From: Heliorestis convoluta | GTDB taxonomy: Bacteria > Bacillota > Desulfitobacteriia > Heliobacteriales > Heliobacteriaceae | Direction of reading: 5' to 3' | DNA length: 64,000 nt | Assembly (NCBI RefSeq): GCF_009649955.1 | Contig: NZ_CP045875.1 | Location: 531,059 to 595,058, forward strand | Shown: positions 29,084-37,369 of the stretch, one piece after another | Numbering within the stretch: position 1 is the first letter of the stretch | Layout of the letters: the number at the start of each line of letters is the position of its first letter | Notes under the pieces: model-generated | What the model was told of the DNA's origin: nothing | Databases searched by the model: none | The model's input: only the letters and a program-made list of their open reading frames with translations | Made by a program: the position numbers and the translations under genes

Positions 29084-29112
29084 TGTCCCAATAGCAGTTA
29101 AAAAAGCTAACT

Positions 29113-30624
29113 TTAATGATAAGATGGTTGCTGCTTACCGAAGCGATCCTTTTTCATGGAATCTTGCTTAAATTGTCCCTGGGCGCCTTTGAAGTTGCGC
29201 CGATTGCTACCTTTTCCTCTGCTTTGCCCTTGCCCTTGTCCTTGTCCTTGTCCATGTCCTTGGGTCCGTCCTTGTCTTGGCTTTTGATCGCGACGACTGC
29301 GCACGCGAAGCGGTGCTTCAGGGCTTAAGGTCACAGGAACTCGGTTCGTTTCTTTTGTTAACAGCTTTAAGGCAGCAGAAAGTAAGGTCATGGAGTCTTC
29401 TTTATCCAATAGTTCTTGGGCCATACCTCGAAAGCGTTGCAGATCCTTTCCTTCAACAGTTCTCAGTAATTTTTCCACAGCCAGACGTTGCTGACCTTCT
29501 GCTGCTTCTGATACTGTTGGAATGGCCATACGCATCATATTGCGCTTTGTCGCTCTTTCAATCGTACGCAAATGATCCAACTCTCGTGGAATCACAAAGG
29601 CAATGGCAATGCCGCTTTGACCGGCTCGACCGGTTCTACCAATCCGATGTACATAGCTTTCTGAGTCTTGCGGGATATCAAAATTATAAACATGGGTGAC
29701 ACCTGTAATGTCGAGACCACGAGCGGCTACATCGGTTGCGATCAGAATATCGACGGTACCAGAGCGAAATTGACGTAAAACGCTATCACGCTTGCCTTGC
29801 GTCAAATCACCATGAATTCCTTCTGCAGAATAACCACGTTTTTTTAACGCTTCGGTCAGTTCATCAACCCGTCGCTTGGTTCTTCCGAAAACTATGGCAA
29901 GGTCAGGCGACTGAATGTCAATCAGTCGACAGAGAACATCAAACTTCTCACGCTCTTGCAATTCAATATAGTGCTGTTCCACCAGTGGAATGGTTACTTC
30001 TTTGGCTTTGATGGTGATCAAGACCGGCTCATTCATAAATCGGTTGGCCAGGCTCTGAATCTGTCGAGGCATGGTAGCCGAAAAGAGTAATATCTGCTTG
30101 TGCTCCGGTGTATCTTCCATAATCTTTTCAACATCTTCATAAAAGCCCATATTCAACATTTCGTCAGCTTCGTCAAGAACTATCACCTGAATTTCCTGCA
30201 AGCGAATCGTTTTGCGACGCATATGATCCATTAAGCGACCTGGCGTCGCCACAATAATTTGAGGTCTTTTTTTCAAAGCACGGATTTGTCGAGACATATC
30301 TTGTCCACCATAAATCGGCAAGCACTGGACACCACTTTGGTTGCCAATGCGATTCAGTTCTTCAGCCACTTGGATGGCCAGCTCTCGCGTTGGCGTAAGC
30401 ACAACAGCTTGTAGACCCTCAGGTTGTCTTCTTGCTTTTTCAATGACAGGAATGCCAAAAGCGGCGGTCTTACCTGTGCCTGTCTGGGCTTGCCCGATTA
30501 GATCTTTACCTTCTAAGGCAGGGGGAATTGTTTTTTCTTGGATGGGCGTAGGTTCTTCAAATCCCATTGTGCTCAACGATTCGAGAATGCTTTCGCTAAC
30601 TCCTAAAGTTTTGAATTGTTCCAA
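29113..30624 (-). CDS. DEAD-box ATP-dependent RNA helicase (CshA-like)
   Basis: This 503-residue RNA helicase has a Q motif ([14 protein letters not shown]), Walker [11 protein letters not shown], the DEAD box in [14 protein letters not shown] and the C-terminal [12 protein letters not shown] CshA-type dimerisation segment (about residues 365-430) is followed by a basic, Gln/Gly/Arg tail with repeated Gln-Gly pairs (about residues 455-475). CshA acts in mRNA decay and ribosome assembly, especially in the cold. The TTG start has GGAGG about 10 bases upstream. The Gln-Gly stretch is encoded by a tandem hexamer near 29222-29262 that could vary in length. Confidence 0.93.
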   Translation of the reverse strand: MEQFKTLGVSESILESLSTMGFEEPTPIQEKTIPPALEGKDLIGQAQTGTGKTAAFGIPVIEKARRQPEGLQAVVLTPTRELAIQVAEELNRIGNQSGVQCLPIYGGQDMSRQIRALKKRPQIIVATPGRLMDHMRRKTIRLQEIQVIVLDEADEMLNMGFYEDVEKIMEDTPEHKQILLFSATMPRQIQSLANRFMNEPVLITIKAKEVTIPLVEQHYIELQEREKFDVLCRLIDIQSPDLAIVFGRTKRRVDELTEALKKRGYSAEGIHGDLTQGKRDSVLRQFRSGTVDILIATDVAARGLDITGVTHVYNFDIPQDSESYVHRIGRTGRAGQSGIAIAFVIPRELDHLRTIERATKRNMMRMAIPTVSEAAEGQQRLAVEKLLRTVEGKDLQRFRGMAQELLDKEDSMTLLSAALKLLTKETNRVPVTLSPEAPLRVRSRRDQKPRQGRTQGHGQGQGQGQGQSRGKGSNRRNFKGAQGQFKQDSMKKDRFGKQQPSYH

Positions 30625-30791
30625 GCTCTTCAGCCTCCAAAGAATAGTTTCTTTCTCTATGATTTCCTGATTGAAGGCAGCTTATAGATGCTTTCTGATG
30701 CTACGTGAGTAAAATTCCAAAAAGAAGGAAAAACGAAAACAAAGAAAGAACCATATAAGGACTGTTATAGCAAGAGGAGAGAAGTTTATCT

Positions 30792-31430
30792 ATGGTCATA
30801 GAAAAGGGACCCCAATCAATTGCTCAAAAGCCATCAACCATTTATGCAGTAGGTGACTCATTAACCTGGGGATATCCTTATGGTCCTGAAGCATCTTGGA
30901 CGACGAGCGTTGAAGGCGCTTTTTATATACCGGTAGCCAATCTAGGTTTAAATGGAGCGACCACTGAGGATATGCGACGCATACTGATTTCTCATCTGCC
31001 CGATCTAGAACCTCGTTCTTGGGTTATCATCACAGGTGGTGCTAACGATGCTTATGGAATGATCTCGCCGCGTAAAGTAATTCAAAATTATCGTGATATG
31101 ATCGAGCGTATCGAAGTGGCACGCTGTGTTCCTATCATTGGTTTGACGACAGCGATTTCCGAAGAACCTGCTAGAACACGCGTAATAGAATACCGCGCTC
31201 TTTTACTTGACTTTTTAAAAGGAAGAAAAGAAGAAGGAGCGGGGTCTTTGCGAACCATTGACTTTTTCAAGCCCCTACTTGCTGCCGATGGTTGCTCTTT
31301 AGCCCCTCAATACGCTGCCGACGACTGCCATCCCAATCGTCACGGCTATGAGAAAATGGGGGAAGTAGCTGTCCATATGATTGGTACCTATCTTGAAGAG
31401 ATCAGGATCACCGATCATAACAGATCATAG
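30792..31430 (+). CDS. SGNH/GDSL-family hydrolase
   Basis: This 212-residue esterase/lipase-type hydrolase has all four SGNH blocks. Ser is in AVGDSLTWGY (about residue 21), Gly in NLGLNGATT, Asn in TGGANDAYG (about residue 81), and Asp/His in DDCHPNRHGY (about residue 183). No signal peptide is seen, so it is probably cytoplasmic. The substrate is unknown; relatives act on lysophospholipids, acyl-CoA or acetylated sugars. The Shine-Dalgarno AAGAGGAGAG lies close to the ATG. It appears to be a single gene. Confidence 0.88.
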   Translation: MVIEKGPQSIAQKPSTIYAVGDSLTWGYPYGPEASWTTSVEGAFYIPVANLGLNGATTEDMRRILISHLPDLEPRSWVIITGGANDAYGMISPRKVIQNYRDMIERIEVARCVPIIGLTTAISEEPARTRVIEYRALLLDFLKGRKEEGAGSLRTIDFFKPLLAADGCSLAPQYAADDCHPNRHGYEKMGEVAVHMIGTYLEEIRITDHNRS

Positions 31431-31510
31431 GATTAGGGAGTAAAGCAAAAAGAAAAAGCACTTATATTGAAGAAGCAAAAATTTACAATTGGTGGTGAGA
31501 GGACTCCATT

Positions 31511-31780
31511 ATGAGCAAAGAAGTAGAAGAGGAAATCTTACAAATGCTCACAGAAGTTAAAGACGATGTAATCGAGACAAAAGATCTACAACGTGACTAC
31601 CATCTAATGATTCGAGAACTTGTCGCAAGCATAAGAGAACTATATACAGAAGTAAAAAACAGTCGCCAACGCATTGATGAATTAGAAGCACAAGTGGCAG
31701 AACAAAATGAACGTATCGCAAGGCTAGAGAAAAAGATAGAGCAACGAGAAGATGCTTCAGGCGTAGAAAATATACATTAG
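31511..31780 (+). CDS. Small coiled-coil protein
   Basis: This 89-residue, highly charged protein is predicted by eye to be one long coiled coil (VEEEILQMLTEVKDDVIE through RIARLEKKIEQ). It shows no enzyme or DNA-binding motif. It sits 59 bases before the YhaM-type nuclease gene and may share its transcript. A GTGAGAGGA ribosome site precedes the ATG. Function is unknown. Confidence 0.65.
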   Translation: MSKEVEEEILQMLTEVKDDVIETKDLQRDYHLMIRELVASIRELYTEVKNSRQRIDELEAQVAEQNERIARLEKKIEQREDASGVENIH

Positions 31781-31839
31781 TTCTTCCTTAACTCATAATT
31801 GCAAAAAATATAGCATGATTGATATAGGAGTGAAACATC

Positions 31840-32796
31840 ATAAATAGCAACAAAAGCAAAAGGATTAGCGACTTTACTGTAGGTGAGCGTATTGAAGGTT
31901 TTTTTCTACTGCGCTCTATAGAGAGTAAGAGAACAAGTACCAATAAAATATATCTAGATCTGACTCTACGTGATAAGACTGGCGAAATTAATGCGAAGTT
32001 CTGGGATGCTGACCCTGCGTTGGAAAAAGAGTTTCTGGAAAACAGCATTCTTTGTGTCAAAGCACTTGTCAAAGAGTGGAGTGGAAACAAACAACTATCC
32101 ATTGAATCGATAAGACCGGTCACAGACCTTGATGGACAAAACATTAGAGACTTTATAGCCTCAGCGCCTCAGGATTCTCAAAGCATGTACAAAATACTAC
32201 ATAGTTACATTGGTCAAATCAAAGATCAAGATATTTATCAAATAACAAGTACTATCGTTGAAAAATACCAAGACAAAATCCTTTACTATCCAGCAGCACA
32301 AAAAAACCATCATGCTATTCATGGGGGATGGTTGTATCATATTGTAACCATGCTTGGTTTAGGTGAAAAAATTGTAGAAGTCTATCCCTTCTTAAATCGC
32401 GATCTACTCTACGGTGGCATCATCCTGCACGATATAGCCAAACTCGATGAAATGGATGCCAACGAACTGGGCATTGTAAAAGACTACACCGTAGAAGGTC
32501 ATCTATTAGGTCATCTCGTACAAGGCGTCAAGTTGGTGGACAAGATTGCAGAAAGCATAGGAGCGGATCCTGAAAAATCTTTATTGCTTCAGCATATGAT
32601 TGCAAGTCATCACTACAAAGGTGAATGGGGTAGTCCAAAAACCCCGATGATACCTGAAGCCGAAGTTTTGCATTACATAGATATGATAGATGCCGCTATG
32701 TACGATATGCATAAGGCATTGAGCACGACCAAAGAAGGTAGCTTCTCAGAAAAAGTATGGACGCTGGGAAGGAAAGTCTATAGGAGCTCCCAATAA
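31840..32796 (+). CDS. 3'-5' exoribonuclease YhaM family, non-canonical start
   Basis: This protein of about 318 residues has an N-terminal OB fold (DFTVGERIEGFFLLRS to GEINAKFWD) and a C-terminal HD domain. HD residues are in HHAIHGGWLYH (about residue 165), ILHDIAKL and ASHHYKGEW. The length fits B. subtilis YhaM (about 314 residues), which degrades RNA from the 3' end. No ATG, GTG or TTG opens the OB fold; the first, TTG 32020, would delete it. AGGAG at 31826-31830 points to ATC 31837 or ATA 31840 as start. This may be real non-AUG initiation, a point mutation or a sequence error. Confidence 0.85.
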   Translation: MNSNKSKRISDFTVGERIEGFFLLRSIESKRTSTNKIYLDLTLRDKTGEINAKFWDADPALEKEFLENSILCVKALVKEWSGNKQLSIESIRPVTDLDGQNIRDFIASAPQDSQSMYKILHSYIGQIKDQDIYQITSTIVEKYQDKILYYPAAQKNHHAIHGGWLYHIVTMLGLGEKIVEVYPFLNRDLLYGGIILHDIAKLDEMDANELGIVKDYTVEGHLLGHLVQGVKLVDKIAESIGADPEKSLLLQHMIASHHYKGEWGSPKTPMIPEAEVLHYIDMIDAAMYDMHKALSTTKEGSFSEKVWTLGRKVYRSSQ

Positions 32797-32823
32797 TTAT
32801 TTAACTTTTTGCAAAGAATAGAG

Positions 32824-32862
32824 AAATCCCGCTACGTGAAAAGACCGAGCGGGATTTTTTGC
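32824..32862 (+). terminator. Rho-independent terminator
   Basis: AAATCCCGCT pairs with AGCGGGATTT around a 15-base loop, with a T-run. Confidence 0.88.
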
Positions 32863-33026
32863 TTTAGCCTTTAACTTGCACTTTCTTCATCTTCCAAAGG
32901 CTTTATAATGGTGATAAGGATCACGAAAAAAACTAACTTAATAAGTTATAATTAGGCATAAAGAAAGTCTCAGTAGGAAAACTTTAGTCAAAGGAACTTG
33001 ATGATGCATAAGGAAGGTGTGATCCC

Positions 33027-33692
33027 ATGAGTGCTTTTCTAGGTCCGATTCACCATTGGTTATACCGAAAAATTCGCCTTGTCGTAGAAAGAGAAGAGCT
33101 TGTGTATGACAAAGCAGTTGATATCTGCAATGATAAGGCAGTAGAGATCCGTTCAGAAGTTTGGGAGGTTTACGGAGAACCACTGCCAAATCTATCACTG
33201 GATCAGCTGATTGATGGCAGAAACATTCACGGTTGGTTGCAAAATCAGATTAATATCGCAGAGACAAGAGAGGCAGCTCAAATTCAGAAATTGATTGAGA
33301 GTTGTGGAGATGTAGGTCAATCAGCTGTGGAAAAGGCTTTTATGGAACAAGGTACCCTTTGCGGTCGAGAGGCTGTTGAAAAAGGAGCTTTACTGGCAGG
33401 AGCCGATGAGATATACAAAGTATTGAATAACTATCTACTCAATGGTATGCCTTGTGATCAAGTCAATCGACTTACTAGTAATGAAAATGAACAAGTTGTT
33501 TGGGAGTCTTCGGTTTGTTTGCAAGAAAGGAACTGGAAGCAAACTACTGTGGATGTCTCTCTTATGAAACACTTGTATGGACTTTGGATTGATGCATTTG
33601 TTAAAGCAATCAACCCGGCACTATCCTATCGACAATCGGCAGACACCTTAAAAGGCGATCCAATCAATCGCTATGAGATTCGAGGTGCCTAA
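33027..33692 (+). CDS. Hypothetical cytoplasmic protein
   Basis: This 221-residue, mostly helical protein starts MSAFLGPIHHWLYRKI. A recurring feature is Cys within helical context (DICNDKAV, IESCGDVG, GTLCGREAV, GMPCDQV, SSVCLQE). There is no signal peptide or transmembrane helix. A strong Shine-Dalgarno (GGAAGGTGTG) and flanking terminators support it as a real single gene. I do not recognise the family. The Cys placement might indicate a metal or haem/corrinoid-type pocket, but that is speculation. Confidence 0.7.
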   Translation: MSAFLGPIHHWLYRKIRLVVEREELVYDKAVDICNDKAVEIRSEVWEVYGEPLPNLSLDQLIDGRNIHGWLQNQINIAETREAAQIQKLIESCGDVGQSAVEKAFMEQGTLCGREAVEKGALLAGADEIYKVLNNYLLNGMPCDQVNRLTSNENEQVVWESSVCLQERNWKQTTVDVSLMKHLYGLWIDAFVKAINPALSYRQSADTLKGDPINRYEIRGA

Positions 33693-33701
33693 AAAGGTGG
33701 C

Positions 33702-33767
33702 ATGAGGACGATTCGATTGGTAGCATTTTTTATCTTTGGTTGTGCCCGACTGGGCCTGGCTGGTTAG
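33702..33767 (+). CDS. Possible 21-residue hydrophobic peptide
   Basis: AAAAAGGTGG lies 3-8 bases before an ATG that opens a 21-codon frame with a basic start and a hydrophobic core (LVAFFIFGCARLGLAG). It sits between the previous gene and the shared terminator. The ribosome site is good but the spacing is tight, and the peptide may be an accident of the 3' untranslated region. Confidence 0.3.
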   Translation: MRTIRLVAFFIFGCARLGLAG

Positions 33768-33769
33768 AT

Positions 33770-33814
33770 AGAAAAAGGAGCCCTCCTAAAAAAAGAGGAG
33801 GGCTCCTTTTTTGT
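33770..33814. terminator. Bidirectional terminator before phaB
   Basis: AAAAAGGAGCCCTCC pairs with GGAGGGCTCCTTTTT. A and T tracts on both sides serve both convergent genes. Confidence 0.92.
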
Positions 33815-33831
33815 TTTTCTATGCGCCTATC

Positions 33832-34569
33832 TTAAATAACAAGGCCACCGTCAACAGAAAGAGTGACACCACTGATAAAGTCAGCATCGTCTGAAGCAAG
33901 GAAGACGAAAGCTTTGGCGACATCTTCAGGCGTTCCTAAGCGACCGATAGGAGTTTTTTCTTTCATCATCGTAAGTACTTTTTCCGGTACTTTCGCAGTC
34001 ATATCCGTAACAATAAAGCCAGGAGCAACTGCATTGACGCGCACGCCTTTGCGCCCTAATTCTTTAGCCCAGCTTTTTGTCATGCCAATGACACCCGCTT
34101 TAGTGGCAGCATAGTTGGTCTGCCCAATGTTACCATGAATACCTACGATTGAAGAGGTTGATAAGATGACACCACTACCTTGCTCCATCATGATAGAAGC
34201 AACAGCTTGTGTGCAGTTGAATACGCCTGTCAAGTTTACATCAATTACTTTTTGCCACTGTTGTGGTGTCATTTTTGCTAACCAACCGTCTTGCGTAATA
34301 CCGGCATTGTTCACAAGGATGTCGATTCGTCCAAACTCTTTTTTTATTTCATCGACCACTTCTTTGACGCGATCGTATTCTGTTACATTCATTTTGAAGT
34401 AACGAGTATTATAACCAGCATCCGTGAACTCTTGCGCTGTCTGAGCAGCAGCTCCGTTTAAATCTGTGATTACCAATTGAGCTCCTTCTTGAGCAAAAAG
34501 CTGAGCTGTCGTTTTCCCAATACCTCGACCAGCTCCAGTGATCAGAGCTACTTTGCCGTTTAAACGCAT
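33832..34569 (-). CDS. phaB: Acetoacetyl-CoA reductase (PhaB-like SDR)
   Basis: This 245-residue short-chain dehydrogenase has the NADP(H) loop TGAGRGIG (residues 11-18), NNAG (about 87-90), the catalytic Ser in STSSIVG and YxxxK in YAATKAG (about 152-156). It would reduce acetoacetyl-CoA to (R)-3-hydroxybutyryl-CoA, the monomer for polyhydroxybutyrate. FabG is nearly identical in motif, and the choice of PhaB rests on the surrounding pha genes. It is transcribed divergently from the phasin-like gene, across a 244-base region with a palindromic operator. Confidence 0.88.
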   Translation of the reverse strand: MRLNGKVALITGAGRGIGKTTAQLFAQEGAQLVITDLNGAAAQTAQEFTDAGYNTRYFKMNVTEYDRVKEVVDEIKKEFGRIDILVNNAGITQDGWLAKMTPQQWQKVIDVNLTGVFNCTQAVASIMMEQGSGVILSTSSIVGIHGNIGQTNYAATKAGVIGMTKSWAKELGRKGVRVNAVAPGFIVTDMTAKVPEKVLTMMKEKTPIGRLGTPEDVAKAFVFLASDDADFISGVTLSVDGGLVI

Positions 34570-34705
34570 GACTCTCCAACACTCTCCTTATGATGTTTGA
34601 ATATATGGTCAATGGTACAACCTTAAAAAACTCTAAGAGTTCATTTAAAGAAGGACCACGATCCAACAATAGAAAAAAACAAAAAGACTCCTAGAAATAC
34701 CCAAA

Positions 34706-34740
34706 AAAGGGTTGATCAACCCTTTACTATGTGATAATAT
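34706..34740 (+). promoter_or_regulatory. Promoter overlapped by a perfect 20-bp palindrome
   Basis: AAAGGGTTGATCAACCCTTT (34706-34725) is a perfect palindrome. A -35 TTGATC (34712-34717) lies in its centre, 17 bases from TAATAT (34735-34740), reading toward the phasin-like gene. It has the form of a repressor operator. The nearby PadR-type regulator is the obvious candidate, by analogy with PhaQ in Bacillus megaterium. Confidence 0.65.
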
Positions 34741-34813
34741 TACATACGTAAGGTTAACACATAGCGATGCGCACAAACTTGTAAGCGCATAGAAGTTGAA
34801 GGAGGAATTTGGC

Positions 34814-35131
34814 ATGAACACCAAGTCTTTTACGGAAGATCTATGGAAACAAAGCCACTCGAACCTTAACCTGATGTTCTGGACTCAGGAACAAGCGGAG
34901 AAGTTTGGCAATCGCCTCATGGAACAAGGCAAAGTCAATCGTGAAGAAGCTCAACAATTTGTTCAACAGTTGTGGGAGCAAAGCCAGGAGAATCAGAAGC
35001 GCTTTCAAGAAATCATTCGCAAGTCCACACAGGATGTCTTCGACAACTGGAAAGGGACCACGCAGTCTCAACTTGATGAATTAAATCGAAAAGTTGATGA
35101 AATGATGAAGAAAATGAACGGTGAAGGCTAA
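34814..35131 (+). CDS. Phasin-like PHA granule protein
   Basis: This 105-residue amphipathic helical protein (FTEDLWKQSHSNLNLMFWTQ, then QFVQQLWEQSQENQKRFQEI) ends in a heptad-type helix (LDELNRKVDEMMKKM). This is the composition of PhaP/phasins and of the PhaR-like helical family, which coat polyester granules. The ATG at 34814 follows GGAGGAATT; the in-frame codon 18 bases earlier overlaps that site. It lies between phaB and the PadR regulator, which supports the phasin role. Sequence-level homology to a named phasin is not clear. Confidence 0.7.
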   Translation: MNTKSFTEDLWKQSHSNLNLMFWTQEQAEKFGNRLMEQGKVNREEAQQFVQQLWEQSQENQKRFQEIIRKSTQDVFDNWKGTTQSQLDELNRKVDEMMKKMNGEG

Positions 35132-35162
35132 AGGACCTAGTGCCACTATGTTCTGCAACCTG

Positions 35163-35197
35163 GGAAGGTTCCTCCGGGAACCTTCTTTCAATTTTTG
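35163..35197 (+). terminator. Terminator after the phasin-like gene
   Basis: GAAGGTTCC pairs with GGAACCTTC around a four-base loop, with T-rich sequence after it. Confidence 0.85.
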
Positions 35198-35236
35198 CAA
35201 CGCACTGATATACTGTAGCAAAAAGGAGGGTAGACG

Positions 35237-35701
35237 TTGACATATAAAGAGAAAGATGATAAGTCTAACTTGGCGATGTATCGAGCCAGTCGAAACTGGT
35301 TGGTGCCATATTTACTACTCATCCTGCGAAACTGGACCCTCCACGGTTATGACATTATGATTCGCTTGGCTGAATTCGGTATTAACACAGTCGATCATGG
35401 AACAGTCTATCGAACATTACGCCAACTGGAGAAGGATGGACATGTCTCATCTAGTTGGGAGAATAGCCAGAGCGGGCCATCACGTCGTATATATTCGATA
35501 ACGGACTCTGGAAAAGCGCTACTTGACACCTGGTTAGAGACGATGACTTTCTACCAAGGTTTAGTCAACAACTTTATCGACTTCTACCAGGAAACTGTTA
35601 CAGGAGATTTCTTTGGATCAAGGGTTCGACGAAAAAAAGAGCCACAGCCGAAAGAAAGAGAAGATAACAGCACCCATGGGCAAAAAAAAGATGATATATG
35701 A
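35237..35701 (+). CDS. PadR-family transcriptional regulator (PhaQ-like)
   Basis: This 154-residue regulator has a PadR winged helix: LLLILRNWTLHGYDIMIRL, DHGTVYRTLRQLEKDGHV and RRIYSITDSGKALL (about residues 24-96). A basic, charged tail follows. Its place in a PHA cluster beside a phasin recalls PhaQ of Bacillus megaterium, a PadR-type repressor of phaQ/phaP, so it may act on the palindrome upstream of the phasin-like gene. The TTG start has AAGGAGGG upstream. It is followed by a terminator shared with phaC. Confidence 0.85.
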   Translation: MTYKEKDDKSNLAMYRASRNWLVPYLLLILRNWTLHGYDIMIRLAEFGINTVDHGTVYRTLRQLEKDGHVSSSWENSQSGPSRRIYSITDSGKALLDTWLETMTFYQGLVNNFIDFYQETVTGDFFGSRVRRKKEPQPKEREDNSTHGQKKDDI

Positions 35702-35707
35702 GAAAAA

Positions 35708-35757
35708 AGAGAGCCGGAGCGGTCATCCCAAGGATGTCTGACCGGCTCTTTATTTTT
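35708..35757. terminator. Terminator between padR and phaC
   Basis: AGAGCCGG pairs with CCGGCTCT, with an inner CGGTCA/TGACCG-type extension. T-rich on the plus strand, between convergent genes. Confidence 0.8.
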
Positions 35758-35759
35758 TA

Positions 35760-36872
35760 TTATTTAACCTCTCGTGGTACCATCTCACCGGAACGTTCGG
35801 TCAACCAGTCGCCGATCTTAGGCCAGGTAACTTTTGTTCCTCTTGAACTGACAGTCAAAGCAACATGGCCAGCCGGTACTTCAAAATATTCTTTGTCTTG
35901 AGAACCAAAATGATCAACAGCCGCCTTTACCTGTTCTGGTAAAGCAATGTGATCCTCGCTGGCACCGATAGCTAAGAGGTTTGCTTTTGCTCTACCTAAA
36001 TCAATCTTGTGACCATTGATAACTAGTTCACCTTTGACAAGCTTATTATCTTGATAGAGATCTTTTATCCAGTTACGGAAGGCTTCGCCAGGGAAGGGAG
36101 GACCATCATTCAACCACTTGTTCATGGGTGCCCAATTTTGTAGGAATCGATCATTAACGGAATTGTTCCACAAAGCATATTCAGAAGAAACAAAGTTTTG
36201 CATCGGCTTAAGCATGCGATTGCCCCAATCAATCATAGGACCTGGAATATTACCGAGTGTGTCAACCATACGATCTACATCGAAGTATTTATTTCTTAAC
36301 CAGGTACTGTAATAGGGGTGATAAGAAAAATCGATAGGCGAAGCCATAAGAATTAAGTTTTCTAAGCCGCTGTTTGGATATATGGACGCATACATGGATG
36401 AAATCGTACCGCCTTGGCAATAGCCAAGAATTGAAAACTCTTTAGAGTTCGATAGACGTTGCATCTTTCTTACTGCTTTTGGAATGTATTTGCATACGTA
36501 ATCACCAAAATCAATTTCGCGGTCTTCAAGACCTGGTGTTCCCCAATCTAGAAGATATACATCAAAGCCACGGTTAACCAAATATTCTACTAAGCTCCGT
36601 CCAGGTGCTAAATCCAAGATATAAGCTCGATTAATTAAGGCATAAACCATAAGTAAAGGCACTCGTGGACCTTCCTGGCAAGTGGCACGATAGCGATACA
36701 GCCTAGCTTTATTTAATGACCAGACAAGATCCTTGGGTGTCTGGCCAACTTTTGCTCGGGGACCGTCGAAGAGAATACGCGTATACTCCTGATTGCGCTT
36801 GTTCCATTCTTCAGCGATCTGCATCATCACGGCCGGTGTTGGCTGTTGTTCAAACAGTTTGTCAATCATCAT
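35760..36872 (-). CDS. phaC: Poly(3-hydroxyalkanoate) synthase catalytic subunit PhaC
   Basis: This 370-residue synthase polymerises 3-hydroxyacyl-CoA into polyester. The lipase-like box GYCQGG (Cys about residue 150) supplies the nucleophile. Asp is in YLLDWGTPG and in the GASEDHIALPEQ region, and His is in PAGHVAL (about residue 341). The length is that of class III/IV PhaC subunits, which need a second subunit. A helical partner encoded directly upstream (36888-37328) fits PhaE/PhaR. The start has AGAAGAGGTG upstream. It is convergent with the PadR gene. Confidence 0.93.
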   Translation of the reverse strand: MMIDKLFEQQPTPAVMMQIAEEWNKRNQEYTRILFDGPRAKVGQTPKDLVWSLNKARLYRYRATCQEGPRVPLLMVYALINRAYILDLAPGRSLVEYLVNRGFDVYLLDWGTPGLEDREIDFGDYVCKYIPKAVRKMQRLSNSKEFSILGYCQGGTISSMYASIYPNSGLENLILMASPIDFSYHPYYSTWLRNKYFDVDRMVDTLGNIPGPMIDWGNRMLKPMQNFVSSEYALWNNSVNDRFLQNWAPMNKWLNDGPPFPGEAFRNWIKDLYQDNKLVKGELVINGHKIDLGRAKANLLAIGASEDHIALPEQVKAAVDHFGSQDKEYFEVPAGHVALTVSSRGTKVTWPKIGDWLTERSGEMVPREVK

Positions 36873-36887
36873 TTTTCTTCACCTCTT

Positions 36888-37328
36888 CTAATGGTTGCCA
36901 TCGCGCTCATATACTTGCATCTTTCGAGCCAAGAGTCGCAGTGTGCTATGGACTTCTTCCATCTGCTCACTAAGTTGATTTACCTTGTCATAAACTTTTT
37001 CTTGTAGCTCATCAGATAGATCATCCATACGAAAAGCCAGGTCATCGACTTTTTCTTCTGTTTTAATGACCTGTCGAGCCACATTGGCCATCTCTTCCTC
37101 AGAAGGCATACTGGCTGCTTTGAGCATCGATTCCATATTCCGCTTCATCATTTCACGGAAAAACATCGTCTGTGTACCAGTTACACCCAGAAAATTGCCG
37201 TAAGACTCGCTGGTTAAGACATTTTCCCAAACTTTTGTCCACTGCTCTTCGCTGGTCTCATACATCTTCTTCATTTGCTTGAAAAACTCATCCACTTGCT
37301 CTTCTGTAAGATTCTTATGATGGGACAT
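36888..37328 (-). CDS. PHA synthase subunit PhaE/PhaR-like
   Basis: This 146-residue, mostly helical protein starts MSHHKNLTEEQVDEFFKQM. It has EEQWTKVWENVL in the first half and a long charged coiled coil (EKVDDLAFRMDDLSDELQ, residues about 91-135) in the second. Class III PhaE is about 340 residues and class IV PhaR about 200, so this is a short version. The FxxFLG/Tyr-rich core and its position 15 bases before phaC support the subunit role. Confidence 0.8.
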   Translation of the reverse strand: MSHHKNLTEEQVDEFFKQMKKMYETSEEQWTKVWENVLTSESYGNFLGVTGTQTMFFREMMKRNMESMLKAASMPSEEEMANVARQVIKTEEKVDDLAFRMDDLSDELQEKVYDKVNQLSEQMEEVHSTLRLLARKMQVYERDGNH

Positions 37329-37369
37329 AGAAAAGCCTCCCTTTCTGAAAATTCTAACTATTTAGACAA

